A stretch of DNA of 64,000 nucleotides from JBHJHP01 sp042219855 (GTDB lineage: Bacteria > Bacteroidota > Bacteroidia > Bacteroidales > UBA5342). Every line of letters begins with the position of its first letter. The first letter of the stretch is position 1. Positions 18,508-28,600 of the stretch are shown here, piece by piece. A program made the position numbers and the translations under genes. The notes beneath the pieces were generated by a model. That model saw nothing but the letters and a program-made list of their open reading frames with translations, had not been told where the DNA came from and ran no database searches. The stretch covers positions 558,001 to 622,000 of the forward strand of contig NZ_JBHJHP010000001.1 of the NCBI RefSeq assembly GCF_042219855.1. Reading direction: 5' to 3'.

Positions 18508-19065
18508 ATGAAGATCTTTACCGTTACCTTTGTACTTTTACTGAGTGCAGGGTTTAGTTTACTCTCCCAGACAAAAGATCTTGTCGTCATTGACGAAAAT
18601 GTCGAAAAAATTGATCTTTTAAAGGGTGCAATGAACCGCAATGCTGAAGTATTGCTTGTAAATGAAGAATCTGAAATATGGTTTGAGATTTACCGTTTGG
18701 TTACTTCTAATCCTGAAATTACCCAGGTACACTTACTACTGCCTGCTGCAGAGGGCGAGTTGTTTATCTGTGGGGCAGCATTTGACGAACATTCTATTGG
18801 GGATGTTTTCGATTTGAAACTGCTGAAGGACAAGGATATTTCCCTTCTTTTTTACGGATCTAACCTTGCAGAGGTGGATGAAGGAAAGAACCTCGTTAAT
18901 AAAATTTCAGAACTTACGCATCTGCATATTGCAGCTTCTACAACCACAACAGCCGGACAAAATGCCGGCGGCGACTGGAATCTTGAATATCAGTCAGATG
19001 ACAAAGCCGTGATTGAACCTTTGTTTAATGCTGATTTGCTGACCGATTATCCCTACAATTTCTAA
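18508..19065 (+). CDS. Small secreted DUF4347-like protein (stand-alone copy B)
   Basis: 185 aa, the same length as copy A. It has a signal peptide (about 1-21, ending SLLSQ) and one DUF4347-like domain: KDLVVIDENVEKIDLLK, VHLLLPAAEGEL, SLLFYGSNLAEVDEGK and GGDWNLEYQ. As in copy A, the His-Gly and Gly-Cys of the fused version are replaced (LLL and GS). It sits 14 bases upstream of the 1807-aa giant, repeating the two-gene layout of 12238/12813. Its upstream sequence (18296-18507) does not show the TTG-N20-TTAATTTG promoter of the other copies and I found no clear substitute. Function unknown. Confidence 0.82.
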   Translation: MKIFTVTFVLLLSAGFSLLSQTKDLVVIDENVEKIDLLKGAMNRNAEVLLVNEESEIWFEIYRLVTSNPEITQVHLLLPAAEGELFICGAAFDEHSIGDVFDLKLLKDKDISLLFYGSNLAEVDEGKNLVNKISELTHLHIAASTTTTAGQNAGGDWNLEYQSDDKAVIEPLFNADLLTDYPYNF

Positions 19066-19079
19066 ATTTTACCAACCTT

Positions 19080-22000
19080 ATGAAAAATAAGTACAAATTA
19101 GTTTTGTTTGTGCTGTTTGTAATGTATTTCCAGTTTTTTACAGCACAAACTGTGAATATGTCGGTTTCTCAAGGGCCGAATATTGACGTTATGATGACCA
19201 TCGGTATGTCTGATCTGAATATCGATAATTTTGAAGCAGATCTGAATACGGCACTTCACAATAAAGGTATACCTGAAGATAAACTCCGGGTAGAGGCTTT
19301 CGAGCGAATCACAACTTCATCCAATTCCGAAGATGCTCAGGCCATATTTGATATGTGGACCAGGTATGGTTACAATAAGGATACCTGGGAATTTGATCCT
19401 GTTAATAAATATATAAAAAGACAGAATAACGACTATCTGGCAGGATTTTATGATCCGACCTTCAATTCATCGAAATACACTCTTGAGGTAGACATGCTCA
19501 GTACAGAAGGATCGGATAACGATGATATGGGTATCACCTTTGGTATGAAAAGCGGAGCAGTGGGAGCATACCTGTTTAATTTTTCAGGCGCAGTCCGTAC
19601 CTTAAAAACAACAGATTTTATTCCCGGACATGGTTTTGCATCCGGGCTTTATAAAATCACAGGTGATAACGGAGCACTGGAAGATGAACGGTACTATGTG
19701 AAAGGGTTAGTTGATTGCAGGCAGACCATTTTTTCGCCTTCTAATCACTCCACCTGGTATCACCTTAAACTGGAAGTCAACGGAAAGACAATAAAAATCT
19801 GGATGGATGGAGTTGAAGTTGTAAATTATGAAGCTCCGGAAATAGTTGAAGGCAGCTACGGATTTTTCTCTAACAGTCAGCCTGCAGCAACATTTAAAAA
19901 CCTGGAATTAACACAATATTCCTTACGTGAATTTAAGGATGTATTGCGTGAACCACAATGGAGAAACAGTGCACTGCGGTTTAATGTGAATCTCGATGAT
20001 CAGGAAGTGCAGGATTTTACAACGGATGACGACCTTGCAGAAATTCTGATGCGCTGTATTAATGAAGATATTCACTACCTTGGTTGGGGTGTTGATGCCA
20101 ATAAGGATCAGTTTGAATGGTTTGTTCAGCAAAATAACAATAAGGGAACTTTTGTCAACAGAAGTTCTGGTTACTGGGCCTTGTGGATCGATGAAATTGC
20201 ACAATACATTTATGATCAGTATGTATTTGAAACGGTTGAAGGGATGTATTTTATCGTGGGGACGTCAGTAGATATTGCCGTTGATCCTTCAGAGATGAAA
20301 ACGGGCACTGCAAATGAAGCCTATCCCTGCGGCCGCTGGAAAATTACACATGATAACACGGTATTTGATAATAGCAATGGCCTGGCATCATGGCATGACC
20401 TTTACCTTGAAGATGTGCCGGAATACTATGATAAAGTGGGGAAATACACCTACTATTTCGAAGATGTTCCGTTAGGGAATGACATTTATTTTCACCGGAT
20501 GCCGGTAGCCAGCTTTTCATATAATTCAGGAACCGGGGAACTGGTAAATAATTCCTTTGACCTTGATGGTGGAACAGCAAATGGTATTGAAGAATCACTG
20601 TGGCAATGGAAAGCGGTGAATTCAGAAGGAATAGATGAGTGGACCGATGGAATGTTTGATAAAACAGCTGTTCCCGGAGGTGAGTACCTTATCATGCTTA
20701 CGGTTAAGGATCATCAGAATACCTGGAGCAGGCCATCCTGTAAATATGTCGAGGTATCTGAAACAACAGGAGGAGATGATGATATACCCATTGCACAGTT
20801 TAATATTCAACCGGATGTACTAACTACCTTTAGTGGTAATATGACGGTTGCAATAGATAATACTTCTGTTGATCCGTATAACAGATTGCTGGATCAGGAA
20901 GAATGGACTATTGTTCAACGTAAATATGATATAAACGGAGATCCCGTTGAAACCGAAATATACAGTGGAAATACGGCTTACACGGACTTTTCAGCTTACA
21001 GTGATGAAAGCGCGGAATACATTTTAAGTCTGAAAGTCAGAACAAATACCGGAATCTGGTCATTACCTTATTTCCGTACTTTAACCGTTATAGATGACGA
21101 AAGAGCACCTTCCGTTAATGCAAGTCCGGCAAGCGGAGACGTAACTACTGATGATTATATTTCTCTGAGTTTCAATGATGAATCCGGAGGAAGCGGTTTT
21201 GATGTCCAAAGGTATGTGATGACCAGGGATGCCGTAAGTCCGGAATCTGATGATCAGATTTGGGGATCGTGGAGTACTTCACAAACCAGACTGATTACGT
21301 TTCCTGCCGGTGGTGCTGACTGGTATATTCATTGCGAAGTGAAGGATAAAGCGTCAAACGTCAATGCCGTGTCTTTTGGACCTTATAATGTAACATTGAT
21401 CGTAAGTGCTTTAAATGATCTTGTTCTGACAGATGAAGAAACAGCAACTTCGCCTGTGGATGTGCTGTATAATGATAAATACAGTACAGGAGGTAATCCT
21501 GAGGTTACCATTGTGACCCAGGGAAATAAAGGCCATGCAGTCGTTAATCAGGACGGCAGGATTGTGTATACACCGGAAAAAGATCTGTTCGGCACGGACA
21601 GTTTGTTTTATCAGTTGGATGATAATGGTACAACAGATGAGGCTAAACTGACTATTGTAATCAGAAACGTTGATGATGCGCCGGTTGCAAATGGTGAGGA
21701 GTATGCCCTGGATGAAAATGGTACAATTGCGCAGAATGTAGCCGATAACGATATTGAAGTCGATAATGATAACAGGGTTTATCACCTGGTCAGTGGACCA
21801 TCTTACGCATCAGCCTTTAGTTTAAACGAAGATGGTTCCTTTAGTTATATACATGATGGCAGTGAAGTGGAAAGCGATGCATTTACCTATAAATTCGAAG
21901 ATGCACATGCGTTTAGTTCTGTTGTAAGTACCACATTACACATTTCACTAATAAATGATCTTCCTGTTGGAGAGGATGAAGTCATTGATGTAACGGAAGA

Positions 22001-24503
22001 TGTTGTCCGCCACTTCAGTGCTGCAGACTTTGCATTTAAGGATGATGATATAAACTCTGCATGCAAAGGTATTGTTATTGAGACCTCAGTTGACAGGGGT
22101 TCGCTGACATATGATGGTCACAACGTTGAAAACGGAGATTTTTGTGCAGACCTGTCACTTCTCGCGTTTAAAACATTGCAGGATGAAAGTGGTGATACCT
22201 ATGCTCAGTTTACGTTCAGGTTAATGGATAATACGGATGCATTAAGTTCAGCTGCTTATACGATGACGATGAATGCACTTCCTGATAATGACGGAGATGG
22301 TATTGCCAATAATGTGGATCCTGATGATGACAACGACGGAATTACCGATGATGTGGAAATCGCCAATGGAACCGATCCCTATTCATCCGACACAGATGGC
22401 GACGGTGTAAGTGATGCGGAAGATGCATTTCCGAAAGATGAAGCAGAATCCGTGGATACTGATAACGATGGCATTGGAAATAACGCCGACACAGATGATG
22501 ATAATGATGGTTACACCGATGCTGATGAGGCAGCCAACGAAACTGATCCGCTGGATGCAGAATCAGTACCGGCCGACAACGACGGAGATAAGGTAAGTGA
22601 CCTGAACGACAATGATGACGATAATGATGGCGTTGCAGATGCAGAGGATAAATTCCCGATGGATGCAGCAGAGTCAGCAGATAATGACAATGACGGAATT
22701 GGAGACAATGCCGATACAGACGATGATAACGATGGTTACACCGATGCCGACGAAGCAGCCAATGATACCGATCCGCTGGATGCAGCATCTGTACCGGCCG
22801 ATAACGACGGTGACAAAGTCAGTGACCTGAACGACAACGACGACGATAATGATGGCGTTGCCGATGCAGAGGATAAATTCCCGATGGATGCAGCAGAATC
22901 AGCGGACAATGACAATGACGGAATTGGAGACAATGCCGACACAGACGATGATAACGATGGTTACACCGATGCTGATGAGGCAGCCAACGAAACGGATCCG
23001 CTTGATGCAGCATCTGTACCGGCTGATAACGATGGTGACAAGGTCAGTGACCTGAATGACAATGATGATGATAATGACGGCGTTGCCGATGCAGAGGATA
23101 AATTCCCGATGGATGCAGCAGAGTCAGCAGACAATGACAATGACGGAATAGGTGACAATGCCGACACCGATGATGATAACGATGGTTACACCGATGCCGA
23201 CGAAGCCGCCAATGATACCGATCCGATGGATGCAGCATCCGTACCGGCTGATAACGATGGCGACAAAGTCAGTGACCTGAACGACAACGACGACGATAAT
23301 GATGGCGTTGCAGATACAGAGGATAAGTTCCCGATGGATGCAGCAGAATCAGCAGACAACGACAATGACGGAATTGGTGATAACGCCGATACAGACGATG
23401 ATAATGATGGTTACACCGATGTTGATGAAGCAGCCAATGAAACAGATCCGATGGATGCAGCATCTGTGCCGGCCGACAACGACGGTGACAAAGTCAGTGA
23501 CCTGAACGACAACGACGACGATAATGATGGCGTTGCAGATACAGAAGACAAATTCCCGATGGATGCATCAGAATCAGCAGACAACGACAACGATGGAATT
23601 GGTGATAATGCGGATACGGACGATGATAACGATGGTTATATTGATGCAGATGAGATTGCCAATGATACCGATCCTCTGGATGCCGAATCTGTACCGGCTG
23701 ATAACGATGGTGACAAAGTCAGTGACCTGAATGATAACGATGACGATAATGACGGCGTTGCAGATGCAGAGGATAAGTTCCCGATGGATGCAGCAGAATC
23801 AGCAGATAATGACAATGACGGAATAGGAGACAATGCCGATACAGACGATGATAACGATGGTTACACCGATGCTGATGAAGCAGCCAATGATACCGATCCG
23901 CTTGATGCAGCATCTGTACCGGCTGATAATGATGGTGATAAAATCAGTGACCTGAACGACAACGACGACGATAATGACGGCGTTGTGGATGCAGATGATC
24001 AGTTTCCGTTAGATGCCTCAGAGTCTGTGGACACTGATAATGATGGAACCGGAAACAACGCCGATACGGATGATGACGGTGATGGTTATTCGGATGCAGA
24101 TGAGATTGCCAATGATACTGATCCGCTGGATGCCGAATCTGTACCTGCCGATAATGATGGCGATAAGATCAGTGATCTGAATGATGACGATGATGATAAT
24201 GACGGCATTACTGATGATGTAGATCCGACGCCGTTAGGTAATCCGGATGCCGTTTTGCCTGCAACGTTGGTTAATGTAAATCTTTATCCGGCAATAGGAC
24301 ATGGCCTTGCTATGCTGTCTGTAGATAATAAGCAGATTTATGATATTTATATCTATAGTCTGAATGGCCGGTTATTACATCAGATAAACAGTGTTCAGGG
24401 TAAACAAAAGGTTGATGTGAGCGACCAGCCCGGTGGAATATATCTGATCAGGGTCGTTCAGAATTCAGAGATAATAGCCAGTTTGAAACTCATAAAACAG
24501 TAA
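19080..24503 (+). CDS. Giant LamG-like / cadherin-like / TSP3-repeat protein, T9SS cargo (paralogue 4)
   Basis: 1807 aa, colinear with the 1808-aa protein from end to end: signal peptide (about 1-22), GPNIDVMMTIGMSDLNIDNF N-terminus, LamG-like jelly roll (about 110-285), uncharacterised middle with Ig/PKD-like parts, cadherin-like domains (about 780-1060), eight TSP3 units (about 1069-1720) and a T9SS type A domain (NLYPAIGHG to LKLIKQ). The pair is clearly a tandem duplication of the whole DUF4347+giant cassette. Protein identity is high in the N-terminal half while synonymous codons often differ, so the copy is not recent and both are under selection. Predicted role: surface adhesin or matrix component; ligand unknown. 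Confidence 0.87.
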   Translation: MKNKYKLVLFVLFVMYFQFFTAQTVNMSVSQGPNIDVMMTIGMSDLNIDNFEADLNTALHNKGIPEDKLRVEAFERITTSSNSEDAQAIFDMWTRYGYNKDTWEFDPVNKYIKRQNNDYLAGFYDPTFNSSKYTLEVDMLSTEGSDNDDMGITFGMKSGAVGAYLFNFSGAVRTLKTTDFIPGHGFASGLYKITGDNGALEDERYYVKGLVDCRQTIFSPSNHSTWYHLKLEVNGKTIKIWMDGVEVVNYEAPEIVEGSYGFFSNSQPAATFKNLELTQYSLREFKDVLREPQWRNSALRFNVNLDDQEVQDFTTDDDLAEILMRCINEDIHYLGWGVDANKDQFEWFVQQNNNKGTFVNRSSGYWALWIDEIAQYIYDQYVFETVEGMYFIVGTSVDIAVDPSEMKTGTANEAYPCGRWKITHDNTVFDNSNGLASWHDLYLEDVPEYYDKVGKYTYYFEDVPLGNDIYFHRMPVASFSYNSGTGELVNNSFDLDGGTANGIEESLWQWKAVNSEGIDEWTDGMFDKTAVPGGEYLIMLTVKDHQNTWSRPSCKYVEVSETTGGDDDIPIAQFNIQPDVLTTFSGNMTVAIDNTSVDPYNRLLDQEEWTIVQRKYDINGDPVETEIYSGNTAYTDFSAYSDESAEYILSLKVRTNTGIWSLPYFRTLTVIDDERAPSVNASPASGDVTTDDYISLSFNDESGGSGFDVQRYVMTRDAVSPESDDQIWGSWSTSQTRLITFPAGGADWYIHCEVKDKASNVNAVSFGPYNVTLIVSALNDLVLTDEETATSPVDVLYNDKYSTGGNPEVTIVTQGNKGHAVVNQDGRIVYTPEKDLFGTDSLFYQLDDNGTTDEAKLTIVIRNVDDAPVANGEEYALDENGTIAQNVADNDIEVDNDNRVYHLVSGPSYASAFSLNEDGSFSYIHDGSEVESDAFTYKFEDAHAFSSVVSTTLHISLINDLPVGEDEVIDVTEDVVRHFSAADFAFKDDDINSACKGIVIETSVDRGSLTYDGHNVENGDFCADLSLLAFKTLQDESGDTYAQFTFRLMDNTDALSSAAYTMTMNALPDNDGDGIANNVDPDDDNDGITDDVEIANGTDPYSSDTDGDGVSDAEDAFPKDEAESVDTDNDGIGNNADTDDDNDGYTDADEAANETDPLDAESVPADNDGDKVSDLNDNDDDNDGVADAEDKFPMDAAESADNDNDGIGDNADTDDDNDGYTDADEAANDTDPLDAASVPADNDGDKVSDLNDNDDDNDGVADAEDKFPMDAAESADNDNDGIGDNADTDDDNDGYTDADEAANETDPLDAASVPADNDGDKVSDLNDNDDDNDGVADAEDKFPMDAAESADNDNDGIGDNADTDDDNDGYTDADEAANDTDPMDAASVPADNDGDKVSDLNDNDDDNDGVADTEDKFPMDAAESADNDNDGIGDNADTDDDNDGYTDVDEAANETDPMDAASVPADNDGDKVSDLNDNDDDNDGVADTEDKFPMDASESADNDNDGIGDNADTDDDNDGYIDADEIANDTDPLDAESVPADNDGDKVSDLNDNDDDNDGVADAEDKFPMDAAESADNDNDGIGDNADTDDDNDGYTDADEAANDTDPLDAASVPADNDGDKISDLNDNDDDNDGVVDADDQFPLDASESVDTDNDGTGNNADTDDDGDGYSDADEIANDTDPLDAESVPADNDGDKISDLNDDDDDNDGITDDVDPTPLGNPDAVLPATLVNVNLYPAIGHGLAMLSVDNKQIYDIYIYSLNGRLLHQINSVQGKQKVDVSDQPGGIYLIRVVQNSEIIASLKLIKQ
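22284..24240 (+). repeat. TSP3-coding 225-bp tandem repeat array 4
   Basis: A divergent lead-in is followed by eight in-frame 225-bp units (equivalent positions at 22511, 22736, 22961). Inner units are nearly identical in protein. The last unit (SVDTDNDGTGNNAD, DGDGYSDADE) resembles the array 1 type instead. Confidence 0.88.
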
Positions 24504-24523
24504 TAAATCATAATGAAAGTGGA

Positions 24524-24553
24524 GGAGGTGTTCTTTGAGCACCTCCTTTTTTT
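24524..24553 (+). terminator. Rho-independent terminator of paralogue 4
   Basis: GGAGGTG (24524-24530) pairs with CACCTCC (24540-24546), followed by seven T, 20 bases after the stop codon. Confidence 0.85.
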
Positions 24554-24734
24554 GTATACGTGCAGATATTAAGGGTTTTAAGCCTGATTCAGGTACGGGA
24601 TACAAGTCTGTAAATTAAATAAAAGTTAAATAAAAGACAAATAAAGTTAAATTATATTAGGTAATAAGGTGAATATATTGTAAATTTACCTCGTTAAATA
24701 TTACGAAATAGTCAATTAGCTTAAATTTACTGTC

Positions 24735-25292
24735 ATGAAAAGTCTTATAACCTTATTACTTCTTTTTGTCGGACTGGGTCTGAATGCTGAATCGCAAACA
24801 AAAGATCTGGTCGTAATTGATGAAAGTATTCAGGATATTAATCTTCTGAAAGAATCTACGCTGAGAGATGCAGAAATACTTCTCGTAAATGAAGAGTCTG
24901 AAGTATGGTTCGAAATATACCGGATCATTAATACCAATAGCAATATTAAGCAGGTCCATCTGCTTCTGCCGGTAAAAGATGGCAAGCTGGTCCTGAACAA
25001 TGTAAGCTATGATCAGAATACAATAGGTGATGTTTTTGATATCAAACTTCTGAAAAACAAAAACATCTCGCTTCTGTTTTATGGCTCAAATTTTGCCTGT
25101 CAGGAACAGGGTAAGGCTTTAATAAATAAAATTTCCGAATTAACAAATCTGAAAGTCGCTGCGTCTGAAACCAAAACGGCTGGAGAGAATGCAGGTGGTG
25201 ACTGGGGATTGGAATATCAGACCAGTGCTGATTTGGTTTTCGAACCTATTTTTAATGAGGCGGCACTAAAGGATTATCCATTGAATTTTTAA
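24735..25292 (+). CDS. Small secreted DUF4347-like protein (orphan copy C)
   Basis: 185 aa, with a signal peptide (about 1-22, ending NAESQ) and the same single domain: KDLVVIDESIQDINLLK, VHLLLPVKDGKL, SLLFYGSNFACQEQ and GGDWGLEYQ. It has Ser in place of the Cys of the fused domain. Unlike copies A and B it has no giant partner downstream: its own terminator follows at once (25332-25362) and the next gene is secA. It is either a relic of a third cassette that lost its giant, or a stand-alone component that works with the others in trans. The frame is intact with no sign of decay. Function unknown. Confidence 0.8.
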   Translation: MKSLITLLLLFVGLGLNAESQTKDLVVIDESIQDINLLKESTLRDAEILLVNEESEVWFEIYRIINTNSNIKQVHLLLPVKDGKLVLNNVSYDQNTIGDVFDIKLLKNKNISLLFYGSNFACQEQGKALINKISELTNLKVAASETKTAGENAGGDWGLEYQTSADLVFEPIFNEAALKDYPLNF

Positions 25293-25331
25293 GGTAACAA
25301 ACATATATTGCCTGTTTGAATGTAGAAAAGA

Positions 25332-25362
25332 GGGGGAATTCTGTAACGGAATTCTCCCTTTT
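25332..25362 (+). terminator. Rho-independent terminator of orphan DUF4347 gene
   Basis: GGGGGAATTC (25332-25341) pairs with GAATTCTCCC (25349-25358), ten pairs with one G-T, followed by TTTT. Confidence 0.85.
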
Positions 25363-25594
25363 GCATTATAAATACCAAAGGTTAATAATTCTGACAATTT
25401 GTTAAATGACATTTTTGTCAGTATCTGTTTTCTGTTGTTACTTGTTTTACACGTTATAGTGTAATGCATTGATTATGTGTGTTATAATCTTGTTGAACGG
25501 GCCTGGTTTTAAGATGCCGGATTTTTGATCACGAAATATGGAATGGTATTTGTTAAAACAGTTGCCAATATTAAAGGATTAAACAACAGCAGAG

Positions 25595-25626
25595 CTGCGC
25601 TCATTTAAATAAAACCGTTAAATTTG
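25595..25626 (+). promoter_or_regulatory. Probable secA promoter
   Basis: TAAATTTG at 25619-25626 is a perfect TAnnTTTG -7 element. A weak CTG at 25595-25597, 21 bases upstream, could serve as -33. It lies 28 bases before the secA ATG. Confidence 0.4.
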
Positions 25627-25654
25627 CGTCTGTTCAAAAAAATCACAATAACCA

Positions 25655-28600
25655 ATGGGAATAAATACAGTGCTCTCAAAGTTTTTTGGAAACAAATCCG
25701 ACAGGGATATCAGGGAAATTATGCCCTATATTACAAAAATCCATGAGGTATATCCTGAAATAGAAAAACTTGACGATGATGCCTTAAGAAATAAGACAAC
25801 AGAAATAAAGCAAAGAATTAAAGATGTTTCATCTGAAGAACGAAGCAAAATTGAATCCATAAGGCAACAGATCGATGAAGATGCGGTTGCTTACGAAGAA
25901 CGCGAAAAGCTTTACGATGAAATTGATGAACTGGAAGAAAAAATCTGGGAGAAGGAAAAAGGATTACTTGAAGATGTCCTGCCTGAAGTTTTTTCTGTTG
26001 TAAAGGAAACAGCCAGAAGATTTAAGGAAAATGAAACCATTAAAGTTCTGGCCACACAGTTCGACCGTGATCTGGCTGCAAAATTTGATTTTGTGGATAT
26101 CGAAGGCGACTATGCCATCTGGCATAATTCATGGGTGGCCGGTGGTAATACGATCACCTGGGACATGGTCCACTATGAGGTTCAGCTGATTGGTGGTGTG
26201 GTATTGCATCAGGGTAAAATAGCGGAGATGGCGACAGGTGAAGGTAAAACTCTTGTAGCCACTTTACCGGTCTTCCTGAATGCGCTGGTGGGCAGAGGTG
26301 TACATCTTGTTACGGTAAACGATTACCTGGCTAAGCGTGACTCTGAATGGATGGGACCGCTATACCAGTTTCATGGTTTAAGTGTGGACTGTATTGATAA
26401 ACATCAGCCGGGATCTGAGAGCAGAAGAAAAGCCTATAAGGCAGATATCACTTTTGGAACCAACAATGAGTTCGGCTTCGACTACCTGCGTGACAATATG
26501 GCATTTAATCCGTCAGAACTGGTGCAGAGAAAGCATCATTATGCCATAGTCGATGAGGTTGACTCCGTATTAATTGATGATGCCAGAACTCCGTTAATTA
26601 TTTCGGGTCCGGTGCCTAAAAGCAACGATCAGCAGTTTGAAGAGCTGAAACCCAGGGTTGAAAAGCTGGTATCGCAGCAGCGTCATATGGTAACACAGTT
26701 GCTGACCGAAGCGAAACAGAAACTCAATTCCGAAGATTCAAAGGTTCAGGATGAAGGGGCTCTGCTGCTCTACAGGGCATACAAAGGGTATCCAAAGTAC
26801 AAGCCATTGATTAAATACCTGAGTGAGCAGGGAATTAAAGCCCGAATGTTAAAAACAGAGAATCTGTACATGCAGGAAAACATGAAAAACATGCATATCG
26901 TTACAGATCCCCTGTATTTTGTAATTGATGAAAAGCTGAATTCTGTTGAACTCACAGATAAAGGTATTGATATTCTGACCGGCGATTCGGATGATCCTAA
27001 ATTCTTTATTCTGCCTAATATTGGCGAGACCATTGCCGAAATTGAAAAGAATAAAGAGCTGAAGGAAGAGGCCAAAGTGGCTAAAAAAGATCAGTTATTG
27101 CAGGATTATGCGGTAAAATCGGAACGTGTACATACGGTCACACAACTTTTAAAGGCCTATTCCATGTTTGAAAAGGATGACCAGTATGTTGTGATCGACA
27201 ATAAGGTGAAAATTGTGGATGAACAGACGGGTCGTATTATGGAAGGACGCCGTTACTCCGATGGTCTGCATCAGGCAATTGAAGCCAAGGAACGTGTAAA
27301 GGTGGAAGCTGCAACGCAAACCATGGCAACCATCACCCTGCAGAACTACTTCAGAATGTATGAAAAGCTTGCCGGTATGACCGGTACTGCGGAGACGGAA
27401 GCAGGAGAATTGTGGGATATCTATAAACTTGATGTCGTTGTGATCCCAACCAACAAACCAATTATTAGGGACGACCGTGAAGATAAGGTATATAAAACAA
27501 AACGCGAAAAATACAATGCTGTAGCAGAAGAGATCGTAGAACTGACTAAAGCCGGAAGACCGGTGCTTGTCGGTACAACCTCTGTTGAGATCTCTGAGTT
27601 GCTGAGCAGGATGTTAAAGATCCGGGGCATCAATCATAATGTGCTGAATGCCAAACTGCACCAGAAAGAAGCCGACATTGTGGCTCATGCCGGTAAAGAA
27701 GGTATGGTAACCATTGCAACAAACATGGCAGGTCGTGGTACGGATATTAAGCTTACGCCAAAAGTTAAGGAAGCCGGTGGTCTTGCCATTATAGGTACTG
27801 AACGGCATGAATCTCGTCGTGTGGACAGACAGCTGCGCGGTCGTGCCGGTCGTCAGGGAGATCCGGGTTCATCACAGTTCTATGTTTCACTGGAAGATGA
27901 TCTGATGCGTCTGTTCTCAAGCGACAGGATTGTTAAAATAATGGACCGCCTAGGGTTGGAAGATGGAGAGGTGATACAGCACTCTATGATATCCAAATCC
28001 ATAGAACGTGCACAGAAAAAAGTTGAGGAAAACAACTTCGGTATCCGTAAACGCTTGCTTGAATATGATGATGTCATGAATTCACAACGTGAGGTCATCT
28101 ATACCAAACGTAAGCATGCCTTGCTGGGTGAACGTATGGGTGTTGAAATAGCTAATATGCTCTATGATACCTGCGAGGGACTGGTTGGTGAATATCATGA
28201 TGCCACGGATTATGAAGGTCTCCGGATGGAACTCTTCAGGATTTTTGCCGTGGATCTTCCGGTAACAGAGGATGAATTCACCGGAATGTCTAAAAAAGAT
28301 CTGTTTGATAAAACATACAATCAGATAATCGATACCTATAAGCGCAAGCAGGATAAGATTGCAACTACGGCAACACCTGTCATTCGCAATGTATACGAAT
28401 CCAAAGGAGAACAGTATACCAACATCATGGTTCCGATATCCGATGGTAAGAGAATGTTCCAGATCAGTGCAAACCTGGAACGTGCCTACAAAAATGATTG
28501 TAAGGAGATCATCAGAAGCCTGGAGAAAAATATTCTGTTGTTGTACATCGACGAGGAGTGGAAAGAACATTTGAGAGAACTGGACGATCTGAGACAATCG

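Larger units (their letters stand above)
25293..25654 (+). other. Intergenic region between the surface array and secA
   Basis: Holds the terminator of the orphan DUF4347 gene, about 240 AT-rich bases in which I see no gene, and a probable secA promoter at its right end. No trace of a degraded giant gene (no TSP3-coding GAT-rich repeats) is visible here. Confidence 0.6.

Noticed and set aside
2871..24000. Dozens of Ser/Pro- or His/Tyr/Arg-rich antisense and shifted-frame ORFs over the repeat arrays
   Set aside because: They recur at 225-bp steps and arise because GAT/GAC/AAT-rich TSP3 coding DNA lacks stops in other frames. They have low-complexity composition, no start context and no homology signal.
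28082..28597. 171-aa minus-strand ORF inside secA
   Set aside because: It is a shadow of the secA reading frame and lacks recognisable features.
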